From: Ignavibacteriales bacterium | GTDB taxonomy: Bacteria; Bacteroidota; Ignavibacteria; UBA10030 | Direction of reading: 5' to 3' | NCBI GenBank assembly: GCA_026390595.1 | Contig: JAPLFQ010000025.1 | Span: 248,001-312,000 of the forward strand | DNA length: 64,000 bases | Made by a program: the position numbers and the translations under genes | Shown: positions 52,731 through 62,406 of the stretch, piece after piece | How the letters are laid out: every line of letters starts with the position of its first letter | Position numbering within the stretch: the stretch's first letter is position 1 | Notes under the pieces: generated by a model | Told to the model about the DNA's origin: nothing | The model's database searches: none | Seen by the model: only the letters and a program-made list of their open reading frames with translations

Positions 52731-54146
52731 ATGAAATCGTTCGACTCAATACAGTCTGAGTTGCGCGCAGGACGTACCAGCTGCGAGCGGCTGACGCAGG
52801 ACTACATCGCCGCGATCGACGCGGGGAAGGAGCTCAATGCGTTCCTTTCCGTCTTTCCGAAGCAGGCCCTGGAAAGCGCGCGAGCCGTCGACCGGAAGCT
52901 CTCGGGCGGGACCGCCGGGCCTCTGGCCGGCATGGTCGTCGCTGTCAAGGATGTGCTCTGCGTTGAAGGGGAGCGCGTGACATGCGGATCGAAGATACTC
53001 GAGAATTTCGTTTCTCTCTATGATGCAACAGCAGTCTCCCGCCTCAAAGCGGCCGATGCAATCCTGATTGGCAAGACAAACATGGATGAGTTCGCCATGG
53101 GCTCGTCGACGGAAAACTCCGCGTACGGGCGCGTCCGGCTGCCGCAGGACAACGCGCGTGTGCCCGGAGGGTCGAGCGGCGGTTCAGCCGTGGCTGTGCG
53201 GGCGGGCCAGTGCACCACGTCGCTCGGTTCCGACACAGGCGGTTCCATTCGTCAGCCTGCGTCGTTCACCGGTGTGGTAGGGTTGAAACCGACCTACGGC
53301 AGAGTATCCCGGTACGGGCTGGTCGCGTTCGCGTCCTCGTTCGATTCAATCGGACCGTTCGCTCTGACCACGAGGGACGCCGCCAGAATTCTACAGGTCA
53401 TCGCCGGGCATGATGAACGCGATTCGACCTGCTCGCGCAAGCCTGTCCCGGACTATCTCGCTGCGCTGACGCGCGACGTGCAAGGACTGCGTGTCGGGAT
53501 TCCGAAAGAGTACTTTGGTGAAGGGCTCGACCCCGAGGTCCGCGCAGCTGTCGAGAAGAGCATCGAGGTCCTTAAGAAATCCGGCGCAACGGTCGGCGAG
53601 GTCAGCCTGCCGCACACCGAGTACACCATCGCCGCGTACTATATTCTTGCGACGGCGGAAGCATCGTCCAATCTTGCCCGGTATGACGGAGCGCGTTACG
53701 GGTTCCGGGCCGAAAAGGCAAAGGACCTGGCAGAGATGTACGTCAAGTCGCGCAGTGCGGGATTCGGGACGGAGGTAAAGCGGCGAATCATGCTCGGCAC
53801 GTACGTTCTCTCCTCTGGATACTACGACGCCTATTACCGCAAGGGGCAGAAAGTACGTCGGCTGATACAAAAGGACTTCTTTGACGCTTTCCGGAATTTC
53901 GACTGCCTCATCACTCCCACGTCGCCGACAACTGCGTTCAAGGCGGGCGAGAAGGCGGATGATCCTTTGAAGATGTACCTGTCGGATGTCTACACCACAT
54001 CGGCGAATCTCGCCGGAATTCCGGGAATCAGCATCCCGTGCGGGACAGACAGGCAGGGTCTCCCGATTGGCCTCCAGATCCTCGGGCGCCAATTTGATGA
54101 GTCCACTATCCTGAAAGTTGCTGATTTTCTGGAAAGCGCTTCTTAA
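52731..54146 (+). CDS. gatA: Asp-tRNA(Asn)/Glu-tRNA(Gln) amidotransferase subunit A
   Basis: This 471-residue amidase-signature enzyme releases ammonia from glutamine to convert Glu-tRNA(Gln) or Asp-tRNA(Asn). The Ser-cisSer-Lys triad is visible as Lys73 in VAVKDVL, Ser148 in GGSSGGSA and Ser172 in SDTGGSIRQPA, followed by GLKPTYGRVSRYGLVAFASSFDSIGPF, typical of GatA rather than general amidases. Length is slightly short of 480-490 but complete. gatB and gatC are not nearby. Confidence 0.93.
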   Translation: MKSFDSIQSELRAGRTSCERLTQDYIAAIDAGKELNAFLSVFPKQALESARAVDRKLSGGTAGPLAGMVVAVKDVLCVEGERVTCGSKILENFVSLYDATAVSRLKAADAILIGKTNMDEFAMGSSTENSAYGRVRLPQDNARVPGGSSGGSAVAVRAGQCTTSLGSDTGGSIRQPASFTGVVGLKPTYGRVSRYGLVAFASSFDSIGPFALTTRDAARILQVIAGHDERDSTCSRKPVPDYLAALTRDVQGLRVGIPKEYFGEGLDPEVRAAVEKSIEVLKKSGATVGEVSLPHTEYTIAAYYILATAEASSNLARYDGARYGFRAEKAKDLAEMYVKSRSAGFGTEVKRRIMLGTYVLSSGYYDAYYRKGQKVRRLIQKDFFDAFRNFDCLITPTSPTTAFKAGEKADDPLKMYLSDVYTTSANLAGIPGISIPCGTDRQGLPIGLQILGRQFDESTILKVADFLESAS

Positions 54147-54270
54147 CTTTGGTCGAGTTCATTGGGCTTGCTCAGGGCATTCGAACTCTGCGTCTCTGCG
54201 TTGAAAACCATAGAATGATCTACGAGAACCACCAACAGATCCTCTCATTTCAAACATATTCTACTGACAT

Positions 54271-55293
54271 ATGAGCATACTCGTTGATAAGAACACCCGC
54301 CTGGTCGTCCAGGGAATCACCGGTGGCGAAGGTACCTTTCATACCAAGCAGATGATCGAATACGGAACGAACGTTGTAGCGGGCGTCACCCCGGGAAAAG
54401 GGGGAACGACGTATCATGGAAATGAAAAGGATCGGTTCACGACTCCGATTCCGGTCTACAACACGGTCGCCGAAGCCGTTGAGAAAGAGAAGGCAAACAC
54501 GTCGGTGATCTTCGTCCCTGCCGGCGGAGCGGCTGACGCCATCATGGAAGCGGCCGATGCCGGCGTGAAGCTCGTCGTCGCCATCACAGAGGGAATTCCT
54601 GCGAATGATATGGTGAAGGTCTACGATCATCTGAAGTCTCTCGGCGTCAGGATGATCGGCCCCAACTGTCCCGGAATCATCACGCCGGGTCAGGCCAAGG
54701 TTGGCATCATGCCCGGATTCATCCACAAAGCCGGACGCGTCGGACTGGTCTCGAGAAGTGGAACATTGACCTATGAAGCAGTCGGCCAGCTCACGCATCG
54801 CGGCATCGGGCAATCGACCTGCATCGGTATCGGCGGCGATCCGGTCATCGGCACGCGGTTTATCGACGCCGTGAAGCTCTTCAATGAAGACCCCGGTACG
54901 GAAGCAATGATCCTCATCGGCGAGATCGGCGGAACGGCGGAAGAGGAAGCAGCCGAGTATATCAAGAAGCACGTGAAGAAACCGGTCGTGGGTTTCATCG
55001 CCGGTCAGACAGCGCCGCCGGGACGGAGAATGGGGCATGCCGGAGCGATTATCTCGGGAGGAAAGGGGACGGCGGCTGAGAAATTCGAGGCCTTCCGGAA
55101 AGCGGGCATCCATGTCGTCGAAAGTCCCGCGCTCATCGGGGAAACGATGGAGCGGGTTCTCAAGGGGCTGAAAGGGAAGAAGTCTGTTCCAAAGGCAAAA
55201 CCAAAATCGGCGCGCAAAAAGGTCGGCGTGAAGAAACGCGTGAAACCTCCGGTGAAAAAGAAACCGGCTCCCCGCAAGAAGGGGAAGAAATAG
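54271..55293 (+). CDS. sucD: succinyl-CoA synthetase alpha subunit with basic C-terminal tail
   Basis: This encodes 340 residues. The first 297 are a standard Suc[41 protein letters not shown] and the phospho-His loop [18 protein letters not shown] with His256. With SucC it links succinyl-CoA cleavage to nucleoside triphosphate synthesis in the TCA cycle. The last 43 residues are extra: 22 are Lys or Arg, mixed with Pro and Ala ([22 protein letters not shown]), resembling histone-H1-like tails. sucC is not adjacent. A hairpin terminator follows at 55426. Confidence 0.92.
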   Translation: MSILVDKNTRLVVQGITGGEGTFHTKQMIEYGTNVVAGVTPGKGGTTYHGNEKDRFTTPIPVYNTVAEAVEKEKANTSVIFVPAGGAADAIMEAADAGVKLVVAITEGIPANDMVKVYDHLKSLGVRMIGPNCPGIITPGQAKVGIMPGFIHKAGRVGLVSRSGTLTYEAVGQLTHRGIGQSTCIGIGGDPVIGTRFIDAVKLFNEDPGTEAMILIGEIGGTAEEEAAEYIKKHVKKPVVGFIAGQTAPPGRRMGHAGAIISGGKGTAAEKFEAFRKAGIHVVESPALIGETMERVLKGLKGKKSVPKAKPKSARKKVGVKKRVKPPVKKKPAPRKKGKK

Positions 55294-55425
55294 CAATGGA
55301 GTAGATCGGAATCGATCTCAAGAACACGTTCGCAAGCTCGGAGAGTCTCACGCCAGGCCGCCAAGAGCATCAGTATCCTTCTCTTCATTAGCGTTGTTGC
55401 GTGATAGCTTTGAGTGGGTTCCTGG

Positions 55426-55462
55426 AAAATGTGTCTGAGGGTTAACGGCACATTTTTTCTTT
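55426..55462 (+). terminator. Rho-independent terminator after sucD
   Basis: AAAATGTG (55426-55433) pairs with CACATTTT (55449-55456), and the T run continues (TTTTTTCTTTC). It separates sucD from the HerA-like gene. Confidence 0.65.
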
Positions 55463-55492
55463 CGCCCGTCATGAACAGCAGAGGCAAACACT

Positions 55493-57100
55493 ATGTGGGA
55501 TGAAAAACGCGTCGGTATCGTCAGGGAAGTGACGAGCTCCTCTGTCACGGTGGTGGTGGATCCCGAAATCACGACGCTGAGCAAGAAAATCGGACAGAAA
55601 ACCTATTATATCGGTCAGATCGGAACCTACGTTCTGATTCCGATGGGTCAGATGCTGGTGCTCGGGATTGTGGCGGAGTTCAAGAAGGGGGATGTGTACG
55701 AGAACGACAAGGTGACGCAGCGCTATCTCATGAATGTGACGCTCATCGGGTCGCTCAAAAAGGGGAAGTTTGAAAGCGGCGTCTCTGTTCTCCCGACGGT
55801 CGACATGATCGTCTACCTGCTTGAAGACAAGGACCTGAAGGCGGCGTTCTCGACCTACCAGAAGTTCAATTTCTCGGTCGGGCAGCTCTCGCTGTTCGAA
55901 AGCGAGCGGGCGTATCTCGATCCGAACAAATTCTTCGGCAAGCATCTCGCCGTTCTGGGATCCAGTGGCGCAGGCAAGTCGTGCACGGTCTCGTCGCTGC
56001 TGCAGAAGGTCGTGACGCTCCCCGATACGAACATAGTGATTCTCGACATCCACAACGAGTACAAAAGCGCGTTCCCTGAGGGATGCCAGCATTTCGATAT
56101 CGCCGCGCTCGAGTTGCCGTACTGGCTGATGAATTTTGAAGAAATGGTCGAGCTGTTTGTCGATCCGCGAGATGAGAACGCGACATCGATTATTTCGACG
56201 CTTCAGGATCAGATCTATGCCGGCAAGAAGGCGAAGAACCCGCGCCTCTCGGGCATGATCACGGTTGATTCGCCGGTGTTCTTTGACATGAACGAAGTGA
56301 GAGCGAAATTCCAGTTCCTGGATACCGAAAGGATCTCGTCGGGTACGGGCGGCTCGAAGGAGGGTCCCCACAACGGCAAGTTCACGCGCTTCCTCATGCG
56401 GGTGAACAGCATGCTCAACGATCCCCGCTACGCGTTCATGTTCAAACCGCGCGTCTGCCTTGATTCTGAATCGGCCAAGGGTCTGCTGACGATGATCTTC
56501 GGACTCGACGGCAAGTCGAAGATCACCATCATGGACATGAGCGGCATACCGTTCGATGTCGTGAACACCATTGTTGCGCTCGTCGCCCGGATCGCCTTCG
56601 ACTTCAATTTCTGGAATCCCAATCGCCGCGATCTCCCGATACTCCTCGTGCTCGAGGAAGCGCATAACTACCTCTCCCTTAATTCGAAGGGCTCGACGGC
56701 GGCACGCCTCACGGTGGAGAGGATTGCGAAAGAAGGGCGTAAATACGGCGTCAGCGTGATGATCGTCAGTCAGAGGCCTTCCGAGATCTCCGAGACGATC
56801 TTGTCGCAATGCAACAACTTTGTCGTTCTGCGGCTCCTGAATCCCATCGATCAGGCGTACATCCGGCGGCTTGTGCCAGAGACGTTCAGCGGCCTGGAGG
56901 CGGTCATATCGACGCTTCGCCAGGGAGAGGCGATTGTCGTGGGCGATTCCGCCCCGATGCCGCTCCGGATACAAATCGACGCTCCAAATCCGCCTCCGGC
57001 AAGTTCCGATATCTACTTCTTCGACAAGTGGAAGCAAAAGGGAGCCCAGACGAATGCGGATGATGTGATGGAGAGATGGTGGAACCAGCATAAGACGTGA
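55493..57100 (+). CDS. HerA-like DNA-translocating ATPase
   Basis: This 535-residue FtsK/HerA-superfamily protein begins with an N-terminal HAS-barrel (VGIVREVTSSSVTVVVDPEI ... GTYVLIPMGQMLVLGIV). The ATPase core has Walker A GSSGAGKS (156-163), Walker B LLVLEEAHNYLS (Glu388/Glu389), a probable sensor region RYGVSVMIVSQRPSEI-like, and a C-terminal RQGEAIVVGDSAPMPLRI brace. HerA rings pump DNA and usually work with NurA nuclease, or with SIR2-type partners in defence systems. No such partner is encoded next to it; the neighbours are sucD and ndk. A repair or genome-maintenance role is more likely than defence. Confidence 0.8.
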   Translation: MWDEKRVGIVREVTSSSVTVVVDPEITTLSKKIGQKTYYIGQIGTYVLIPMGQMLVLGIVAEFKKGDVYENDKVTQRYLMNVTLIGSLKKGKFESGVSVLPTVDMIVYLLEDKDLKAAFSTYQKFNFSVGQLSLFESERAYLDPNKFFGKHLAVLGSSGAGKSCTVSSLLQKVVTLPDTNIVILDIHNEYKSAFPEGCQHFDIAALELPYWLMNFEEMVELFVDPRDENATSIISTLQDQIYAGKKAKNPRLSGMITVDSPVFFDMNEVRAKFQFLDTERISSGTGGSKEGPHNGKFTRFLMRVNSMLNDPRYAFMFKPRVCLDSESAKGLLTMIFGLDGKSKITIMDMSGIPFDVVNTIVALVARIAFDFNFWNPNRRDLPILLVLEEAHNYLSLNSKGSTAARLTVERIAKEGRKYGVSVMIVSQRPSEISETILSQCNNFVVLRLLNPIDQAYIRRLVPETFSGLEAVISTLRQGEAIVVGDSAPMPLRIQIDAPNPPPASSDIYFFDKWKQKGAQTNADDVMERWWNQHKT

Positions 57101-57294
57101 ATGTAGTCCGAAATTCATTTCGGAGAGGCGGAAAAGGTGAGAAAGCAGTAAACAGTAAACAGTGAATAGTGAAACACCTAAGTTTGAACCCAGAACTTGT
57201 CCGCCAGAGGCGGATCCGCCTTCGGCGGAAAACTCCAAACTCGAAACTCAAAACTCCAGACTGAAAACCTGTTTCCCGAAAGGATGCTCTGTTT
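57101..57294. other. spacer with short hairpins before ndk
   Basis: Repetitive AACAGTAAACAGTGAATAGTG and two small hairpins (TCCGCC/GGCGGA type) near 57199-57232 are present. No gene is visible. Confidence 0.35.
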
Positions 57295-57714
57295 ATGTCC
57301 GTTGAACGATCACTTGCAATTCTCAAACCAGACTGTGTTAGGAAGAACCTTCAGGGCGAAGTTATTGCCCGCATTCAGAAAGCCGGATTCAAGGTCCTCG
57401 GCATGAAACAGCTCCGCCTGACGAAAGAGACCGCGGGGGCTTTTTACGCCGTGCACAAAGGCCGCCCCTTCTACGACGGATTGGTGGAATTCATGTCCAG
57501 CGGTGCTTGCATGCCCATCGCACTCGAAAAAGAAAACGCTGTCGCCGATTTCCGCATGCTGATCGGAGCCACAGATCCGAAGGATGCTGCCGAAGGTACG
57601 ATCAGGAAATTGTTCGCCGACAACAAGGGCGAGAACATCGTCCATGGGTCTGACTCGGCCGAAAACGGGAAGATCGAAGTAGCATTCTTTTTCTCCGAGC
57701 GTGAGCTTGTCTGA
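57295..57714 (+). CDS. ndk: nucleoside diphosphate kinase
   Basis: This 139-residue enzyme transfers gamma-phosphate between nucleotides to balance NTP and dNTP pools. [65 protein letters not shown] and the phospho-His site NIVHGSDS with His117 are all present. Length is normal. A NUDIX gene follows after 28 bases and may share its transcript. Confidence 0.95.
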   Translation: MSVERSLAILKPDCVRKNLQGEVIARIQKAGFKVLGMKQLRLTKETAGAFYAVHKGRPFYDGLVEFMSSGACMPIALEKENAVADFRMLIGATDPKDAAEGTIRKLFADNKGENIVHGSDSAENGKIEVAFFFSERELV

Positions 57715-57742
57715 CGTTCTCCTCACCCTTCACGGTTGACGC

Positions 57743-58279
57743 ATGCCCCTCTCCAAGTGGAGAAAACTGACCCAGAAAGAGCTTTTCAAGAATCCCTGGT
57801 GGGTGTACAGGCAGGACACGTTCCGGCTGCCGAACGGCGAGGTGGGAGAGTATTTCTACGTCCACACGAACGGCTCGAGCATGATTATTCCGGTACAGGA
57901 CGACGGAAAGATCGTGATGCTGAGGCAGTACCGCTACTTGTGCGACGAGGAGAGTCTTGAGTTCCCCTGCGGTGGTGTCAAAGCCGGGAGCGATTATGTT
58001 TCGACTGCCGCAGCGGAGTTGGAAGAGGAAGCGGGGTATAAGGCGGCGGAGTTGATCAACGCCGGCCAGTTCAACCCGTTCAACGGAATCACGAACGAGA
58101 TGTGTCGCGTCTATGTCGCGCGGGGCCTGACCCATGTCGGCACGAAACCGGAAGTGACTGAAGAATTTGAACACCTGCCGATGACACCGGCGGAAATCGA
58201 TGAGCGCATCCGGTCCGGAGAAATCTGGGATGGCATGACCATCGCAGCCTGGTTCATCGGACGCGCAAAGATAGTGTAG
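57743..58279 (+). CDS. NUDIX hydrolase, ADP-ribose pyrophosphatase-like
   Basis: This 178-residue cytoplasmic protein has a NUDIX box (GGVKAGSDYVSTAAAELEEEAGY), which keeps the metal-binding Glu residues of the ELEEE stretch but has Ser for the first Glu and Ala for the usual Arg. The preceding MIIPVQDDGKIVMLRQYRYLCDEESLEFPCGG is like ADP-ribose or sugar-nucleotide pyrophosphatases. Such enzymes split nucleoside diphosphates linked to another group. It is downstream of ndk, consistent with nucleotide housekeeping. Confidence 0.8.
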   Translation: MPLSKWRKLTQKELFKNPWWVYRQDTFRLPNGEVGEYFYVHTNGSSMIIPVQDDGKIVMLRQYRYLCDEESLEFPCGGVKAGSDYVSTAAAELEEEAGYKAAELINAGQFNPFNGITNEMCRVYVARGLTHVGTKPEVTEEFEHLPMTPAEIDERIRSGEIWDGMTIAAWFIGRAKIV

Positions 58280-58348
58280 AGTATCAGTCGCCCCTGTCGC
58301 TGACCGGGGTACTGTCCCCCCTCACCACCTTAACCAAGGAATAACCCT

Positions 58349-59578
58349 ATGATACGACCAAGGTTTCTCTTTCTGGTCCTCTGTCTCGCCGCGGCCACGC
58401 TGGTTGGCCAGGTCAAGACCGGGGCCGACCTGCTGTTCGAAAAACACTTTAAGCTGATTGAAGGAAAGCGAGTCGGACTGGTTACGAATCACTCCGCCAT
58501 GCTCTCGAACGGAAAGCATCTCGCCGATGCTCTCACCGAGGACAAGCGGACGAAGCTCGTGGCCCTCTTCGGACCTGAGCATGGCGTCCGCGGTGATGCT
58601 CCGGCCGGCGCGCAAATCGACAACGATGTGGACAAGAAGACCGGCGTGCGCGTCTACTCGCTCTACGGCAAGATCAACAAGCCGACTCCCGAGATGCTGA
58701 AGGACGTGGATGTGCTCATCTACGATATCCAGGATGTCGGTGTTCGTTTCTATACCTATATCAGCACACTCTCGTACGCGATGGAAGCGGCGGCCGAGGC
58801 GAATATCCCCTACATCGTCCTGGATCGGCCGAACCCGATTCGCGGGACGTGGGTTGAAGGATTCAACCGTGATGATTCGCTCCGCTCGTTTGTCGGACTC
58901 CATCCCATCGTCATCGCCCATGGGATGACGGTTGGTGAGCTCGCAACGATGTATAACAACGAAAAGTGGATGAAGGATGGCGTGAAGGCGAAGCTGACCG
59001 TGGTGAAGATGGAAGGATGGAAACGATCGATGTGGTATGACGAGACCGGTTTGAAGATATGGGTCGCGCCTTCTCCGAACCTTCCAACGCTGAAGAGCAC
59101 GATCGTGTATCCGGGAACGTGCTTTTTCGAAGGTGTCAATATTTCTGAAGGCCGCGGGTCGGACCTCCCGTTTGAGTACATCGGAGCGCCGTATATCGAC
59201 GCGATGAAATGGGCGATAGCTCTGAATAAGTGCAACCTCCCCGGCGTGCGGTTCGAACCGACGGAATTCACCCCGAAAAGCCGGGAGGGGTTGGTGCTGC
59301 ACCCGAAATATGAAGGAGTGCACTGCAATGGCGTCTGGGTCATGATTACTGACAGAGACAAACTTGAGCCTGTGAAAGTCGGAGTCTACATGCTCGCGAC
59401 CGCGAAGAAGCTTTTCGCTGACAGCGTGAAGTGGAGACGTTCGATCAATCGCCTTGCTGGAACGCCAAAGATGATCGCCGCCATTGACGCCGACGTGCCT
59501 CCCGAAAAGATCGTCGAAATGTGGAAAGACGACGTCGAGAAGTTCAAGAAGATTCGGGCGAAGCATCTCCTGTACTGA
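58349..59578 (+). CDS. DUF1343/NamZ-type exo-beta-N-acetylmuramidase
   Basis: This 409-residue exported protein has a signal peptide at residues 1-20 (MIRPRFLFLVLCLAAATLVG). The DUF1343/GH171 features are KRVGLVTNHSAML, FGPEHGVRGDAPAG, VYSLYGKINKPTPEMLKDVDVLIYDIQDVGVRFYTYISTL, LDRPNPIRGTWVEG and GTCFFEGVNISEGRGSDLPFEYIGAPYID. NamZ proteins remove N-acetylmuramic acid from the ends of peptidoglycan fragments, and the product is recycled. Location should be periplasmic. No other recycling gene is next to it. Confidence 0.88.
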   Translation: MIRPRFLFLVLCLAAATLVGQVKTGADLLFEKHFKLIEGKRVGLVTNHSAMLSNGKHLADALTEDKRTKLVALFGPEHGVRGDAPAGAQIDNDVDKKTGVRVYSLYGKINKPTPEMLKDVDVLIYDIQDVGVRFYTYISTLSYAMEAAAEANIPYIVLDRPNPIRGTWVEGFNRDDSLRSFVGLHPIVIAHGMTVGELATMYNNEKWMKDGVKAKLTVVKMEGWKRSMWYDETGLKIWVAPSPNLPTLKSTIVYPGTCFFEGVNISEGRGSDLPFEYIGAPYIDAMKWAIALNKCNLPGVRFEPTEFTPKSREGLVLHPKYEGVHCNGVWVMITDRDKLEPVKVGVYMLATAKKLFADSVKWRRSINRLAGTPKMIAAIDADVPPEKIVEMWKDDVEKFKKIRAKHLLY

Positions 59579-59719
59579 GGCCCGCAATACGATTGTGGAT
59601 CCGAATCCGTAGGTGTGCGTCCTGACATCTTGGGGTGCACACCTTACTTTTTTCCTCTCTCGCATGGACGCATGTCCCGGGTCCATTGGAGCGTACGAAC
59701 CACTGGCAGAGCGTGAACA

Positions 59720-61216
59720 ATGAATGACACGAGTATGACTCAGTCGCAACTCTTAACCGAACTGGCTCAGTTGCGCCAGCGGGTCGCTTACCTGGAGGCC
59801 GCAGAGGCGAAGAACAAGCAGACGGAGGAAGACCTTTATCATTCCCGCCAGATGCTCCAATTGGTCCTCGACACGATTCCGCAGCGCGTATTCTGGAAGG
59901 ACCGCAACTTCTCCTACCTCGGCTGCAACAAACCTTTCGCGAAAGATGCGGATCTTACCGAACCAGGTGAAATCGTTGGGAAGAATGACTTCGAGCTCGG
60001 ATGGAAAGAAGTCGCGAAGCTCTACCGTGATGACGACGACGCAGTCATGACCACGGGCAGACCAAAACTTGACTTCGAAGAGCCGCAAATCACACCGATG
60101 GGAGATCAACTCTGGCTGAGGACGACGAAGGTTCCATTGCGGGATCGCGACGGCACTGTTATCGGTATCCTGGGAACATATGAGGACATTACTGAGCGCA
60201 AGCGCACCGAGGATGCGCTGCTCTATGAACGAAATCTTCTCCGGACATTGATCGACAACCTTCCGGATGTGATCTATGTGAAAGACAGCGCCTGCCGCAA
60301 AACGATCGCGAACCGGGCCGATATCCGGAACATGGGTCTGCAGGCGGAGGCCGAGGCGTTGGGGAAGGACGACTACGCCCTGTATTCGATGGAAGTTGCC
60401 GACAAGTTCTTCGCTGACGACCGGTCGGTTATCGAGCATGGGGAACCGGTTCTGAATCGGGAAGAGTATTTCATCGATCCCGCGGGGCAGAAACACTGGC
60501 TTTCTACATCGAAGCTCCCGTTACGGGATGCCCAAGGTCTTGTCGTTGGACTCATGGGTATCGGGCGTGACATCACCGAGCAAATACGTGCTGAAGAGGC
60601 TCTACGCAACGAGCGGAATCTCCTGCGGGCCGTGGTCGAAAACATGCCCGACCTCTTCTACTTCAAAGATCCGCTCGGGCGATATGTCCTCAACAATCGG
60701 GCACATCTGCGCTCAATGGGCGTGGAGCATCAGGAGGAGGTTCTCGGGAAGTTTTCCGCATCGTTCCATCCTCCTGAGCTCGCCAGACAATACCTGGAAG
60801 ATGAGATGGAGATCGTGCGAACGGGGCAAGCGCTGTTGGAGAAGGAGGAACTTGCCGTGCACAAAGACACCGGGGAACAACGCTGGCACCTCACGAGTAA
60901 GATACCGCTCAAAGATAGTGAGGGTACCACCGTGGGAATTGTCGGTATCAGCCATGACATCACCGAACAGAAACTCGCCGCCGCCGAACGGGAGAAATTG
61001 ATCAGGGAACTTCAGAGCGCGCTCGTAGACGTCAAAACCTTGAGCGGACTTGTGCCGATCTGCGCGAGCTGCAAGAAGATCCGCGACGACAAGGGATATT
61101 GGACTCAGATCGAAGCGTACATTCAAGAACGCACGCCAGCACATTTCAGTCATGGCATTTGCCCTGACTGCGTCAAGATCCTTTATCCGGAGTACAAACC
61201 GAGGGAAAAACACTGA
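59720..61216 (+). CDS. triple-PAS protein with Cys-rich C-terminus
   Basis: This 498-residue protein opens with a short coiled coil (QLLTELAQLRQRVAYLEAAEAKNKQ). Three PAS/PAC repeats follow at about 45-165, 170-290 and 295-420, each with a VxYxKDxxxRxxxxN opening (VFWKDRNFSYLGCN, VIYVKDSACRKTIAN, LFYFKDPLGRYVLNN) and a GIxGIxxDITE end. After a linker helix the C-terminus has GLVPICASCKKIRDDKGYWTQIEAYI and FSHGICPDCVKILYPEY, a conserved CxxC...CxxC module that probably binds zinc. There is no kinase, GGDEF or other output domain, and no membrane segment. It is probably a cytoplasmic sensor acting through a partner. Confidence 0.75.
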   Translation: MNDTSMTQSQLLTELAQLRQRVAYLEAAEAKNKQTEEDLYHSRQMLQLVLDTIPQRVFWKDRNFSYLGCNKPFAKDADLTEPGEIVGKNDFELGWKEVAKLYRDDDDAVMTTGRPKLDFEEPQITPMGDQLWLRTTKVPLRDRDGTVIGILGTYEDITERKRTEDALLYERNLLRTLIDNLPDVIYVKDSACRKTIANRADIRNMGLQAEAEALGKDDYALYSMEVADKFFADDRSVIEHGEPVLNREEYFIDPAGQKHWLSTSKLPLRDAQGLVVGLMGIGRDITEQIRAEEALRNERNLLRAVVENMPDLFYFKDPLGRYVLNNRAHLRSMGVEHQEEVLGKFSASFHPPELARQYLEDEMEIVRTGQALLEKEELAVHKDTGEQRWHLTSKIPLKDSEGTTVGIVGISHDITEQKLAAAEREKLIRELQSALVDVKTLSGLVPICASCKKIRDDKGYWTQIEAYIQERTPAHFSHGICPDCVKILYPEYKPREKH

Positions 61217-61316
61217 CTGTCGAAGCAGTGAGCCGGAGTGAAGAGCGGGGATTTCTTTCTGGTCGGCAGCTGCCGGACCTTATGCCTGCCGTGGATGCGG
61301 AACAAAGGAGAATCCA

Positions 61317-61835
61317 ATGAGACAGCTATGCATCCGAACTTCTCGTCATGCCTCTCTGCTGCTTCTTATCGTCGCCGGAACAGCGTTTTCACAGAAATCG
61401 GCGATGGTGCAACTCCCCAACGGTTTCTATTCTGTGTTGAGTGAACGATCCTCCCGCGCCGTCGCGGGGATGGACAGCATCCCGAATATCGTGCTTCTGT
61501 ACGACGGTAAGTACGTGGATTCCACAGAGATGTCCTCTCCGCTGTTCATAGCGATCGATACCTCGTCGTTTGTTCCATTGATACTATCGGGCTCTCCAAC
61601 TGCGCAGAAGGATGGGAGTGGACGTACGCTCCTGGGGGTGACTCTGGCGAAGACATACATCAAGAGGTTGGAAGATTTTACGAAGGCACACCTGGGCGGG
61701 AAGGTCGCGATTGTCCTCGATGGCGAGATCATCACCATGCACAAGATCCGGAGTGTCATCAGCGAAGGCAAGATCCAGATCACCCGCTGCTATGACAACG
61801 CATGCGACGTGCTTCTTTCAAAACTGACGAAGTAG
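61317..61835 (+). CDS. small secreted protein resembling the SecD P1 domain
   Basis: This encodes 172 residues with a signal peptide (ending near AFSQK) and GGAG eight bases before the ATG. The C-terminal half, LAKTYIKRLEDFTKAHLGGKVAIVLDGEIITMHKIRSVISEGKIQITRC, matches the core of the periplasmic P1/SecDF_P1 domain of SecD, but no membrane helices follow. It would therefore be a soluble periplasmic or surface protein. The function is unknown, and a role in envelope protein handling is only suggested by the resemblance. Confidence 0.6.
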   Translation: MRQLCIRTSRHASLLLLIVAGTAFSQKSAMVQLPNGFYSVLSERSSRAVAGMDSIPNIVLLYDGKYVDSTEMSSPLFIAIDTSSFVPLILSGSPTAQKDGSGRTLLGVTLAKTYIKRLEDFTKAHLGGKVAIVLDGEIITMHKIRSVISEGKIQITRCYDNACDVLLSKLTK

Positions 61836-62406
61836 TCATCCCGACGCGCGTCGTTGGAGAAACCTGCTGAGAAGATGTTCCGTGGATCCTTCCACTATAT
61901 ATGAGCATCGGACACGCGCATTGCGTGTTGTCTATCCGCTCCAGCCGGGCCGCACCGATGTTTTGACGCGTCGCGACCAGAGTCACTCCGTTAAGTCATT
62001 CCGATGTCCAAAATGAGACACCAGATGCGAAGGGTTTGTGTTTAGCGAGAAGAGTTTCTTCCCGAAGTGTACTTTTGTGAGACATCGTGCGCATTTTTTT
62101 GAAAGAACATGTGAAGCGGTCACCCTCCCGATTCCCCCGCTCCTTGATATTCCGCGGAAGGAATGCTAAATTACCAAAGATGGACGGCGTCGGATGCTCC
62201 TGCGGCTCATGTGTGATCTGCGTCATACTGTTTTTTTGAGGATTTCGCAAATTTAGTGAATAGCTGTTCCTGAGTTTTGTTCAATCCCGTTGGCCGTAAT
62301 ATCTAACGGGCATCAGCGCCAGTAAATGTTTAAGACCTCTTCCACAACGACGAAAACCGATTTTCTTGCTCTACGCCAACATGGACACAATCTCTAAAGG
62401 GGAAAA
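61836..62406. other. gap without recognisable gene
   Basis: This is 570 bp with no convincing coding frame. A short CCCGTT/AACGGG inverted repeat lies near 62286-62310, about 100 bases before the next gene, overlapping a weak TTG-N20-TATCT promoter-like pair. Confidence 0.35.

Noticed and set aside
55493-57100. SIR2-HerA or NurA-HerA defence system
   Set aside because: No nuclease or SIR2 gene is adjacent. The neighbours are housekeeping genes and the gene is separated from sucD by a terminator.
54250-57238. Long minus-strand frames opposite sucD and the HerA gene
   Set aside because: They mirror strongly conserved plus-strand genes, give Arg/His-rich or low-complexity proteins without motifs, and arise from codon bias.
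58322-59749. 475-codon minus-strand frame opposite the NamZ gene
   Set aside because: The plus strand encodes a full DUF1343 protein with signal peptide, and the minus product has no domain logic.
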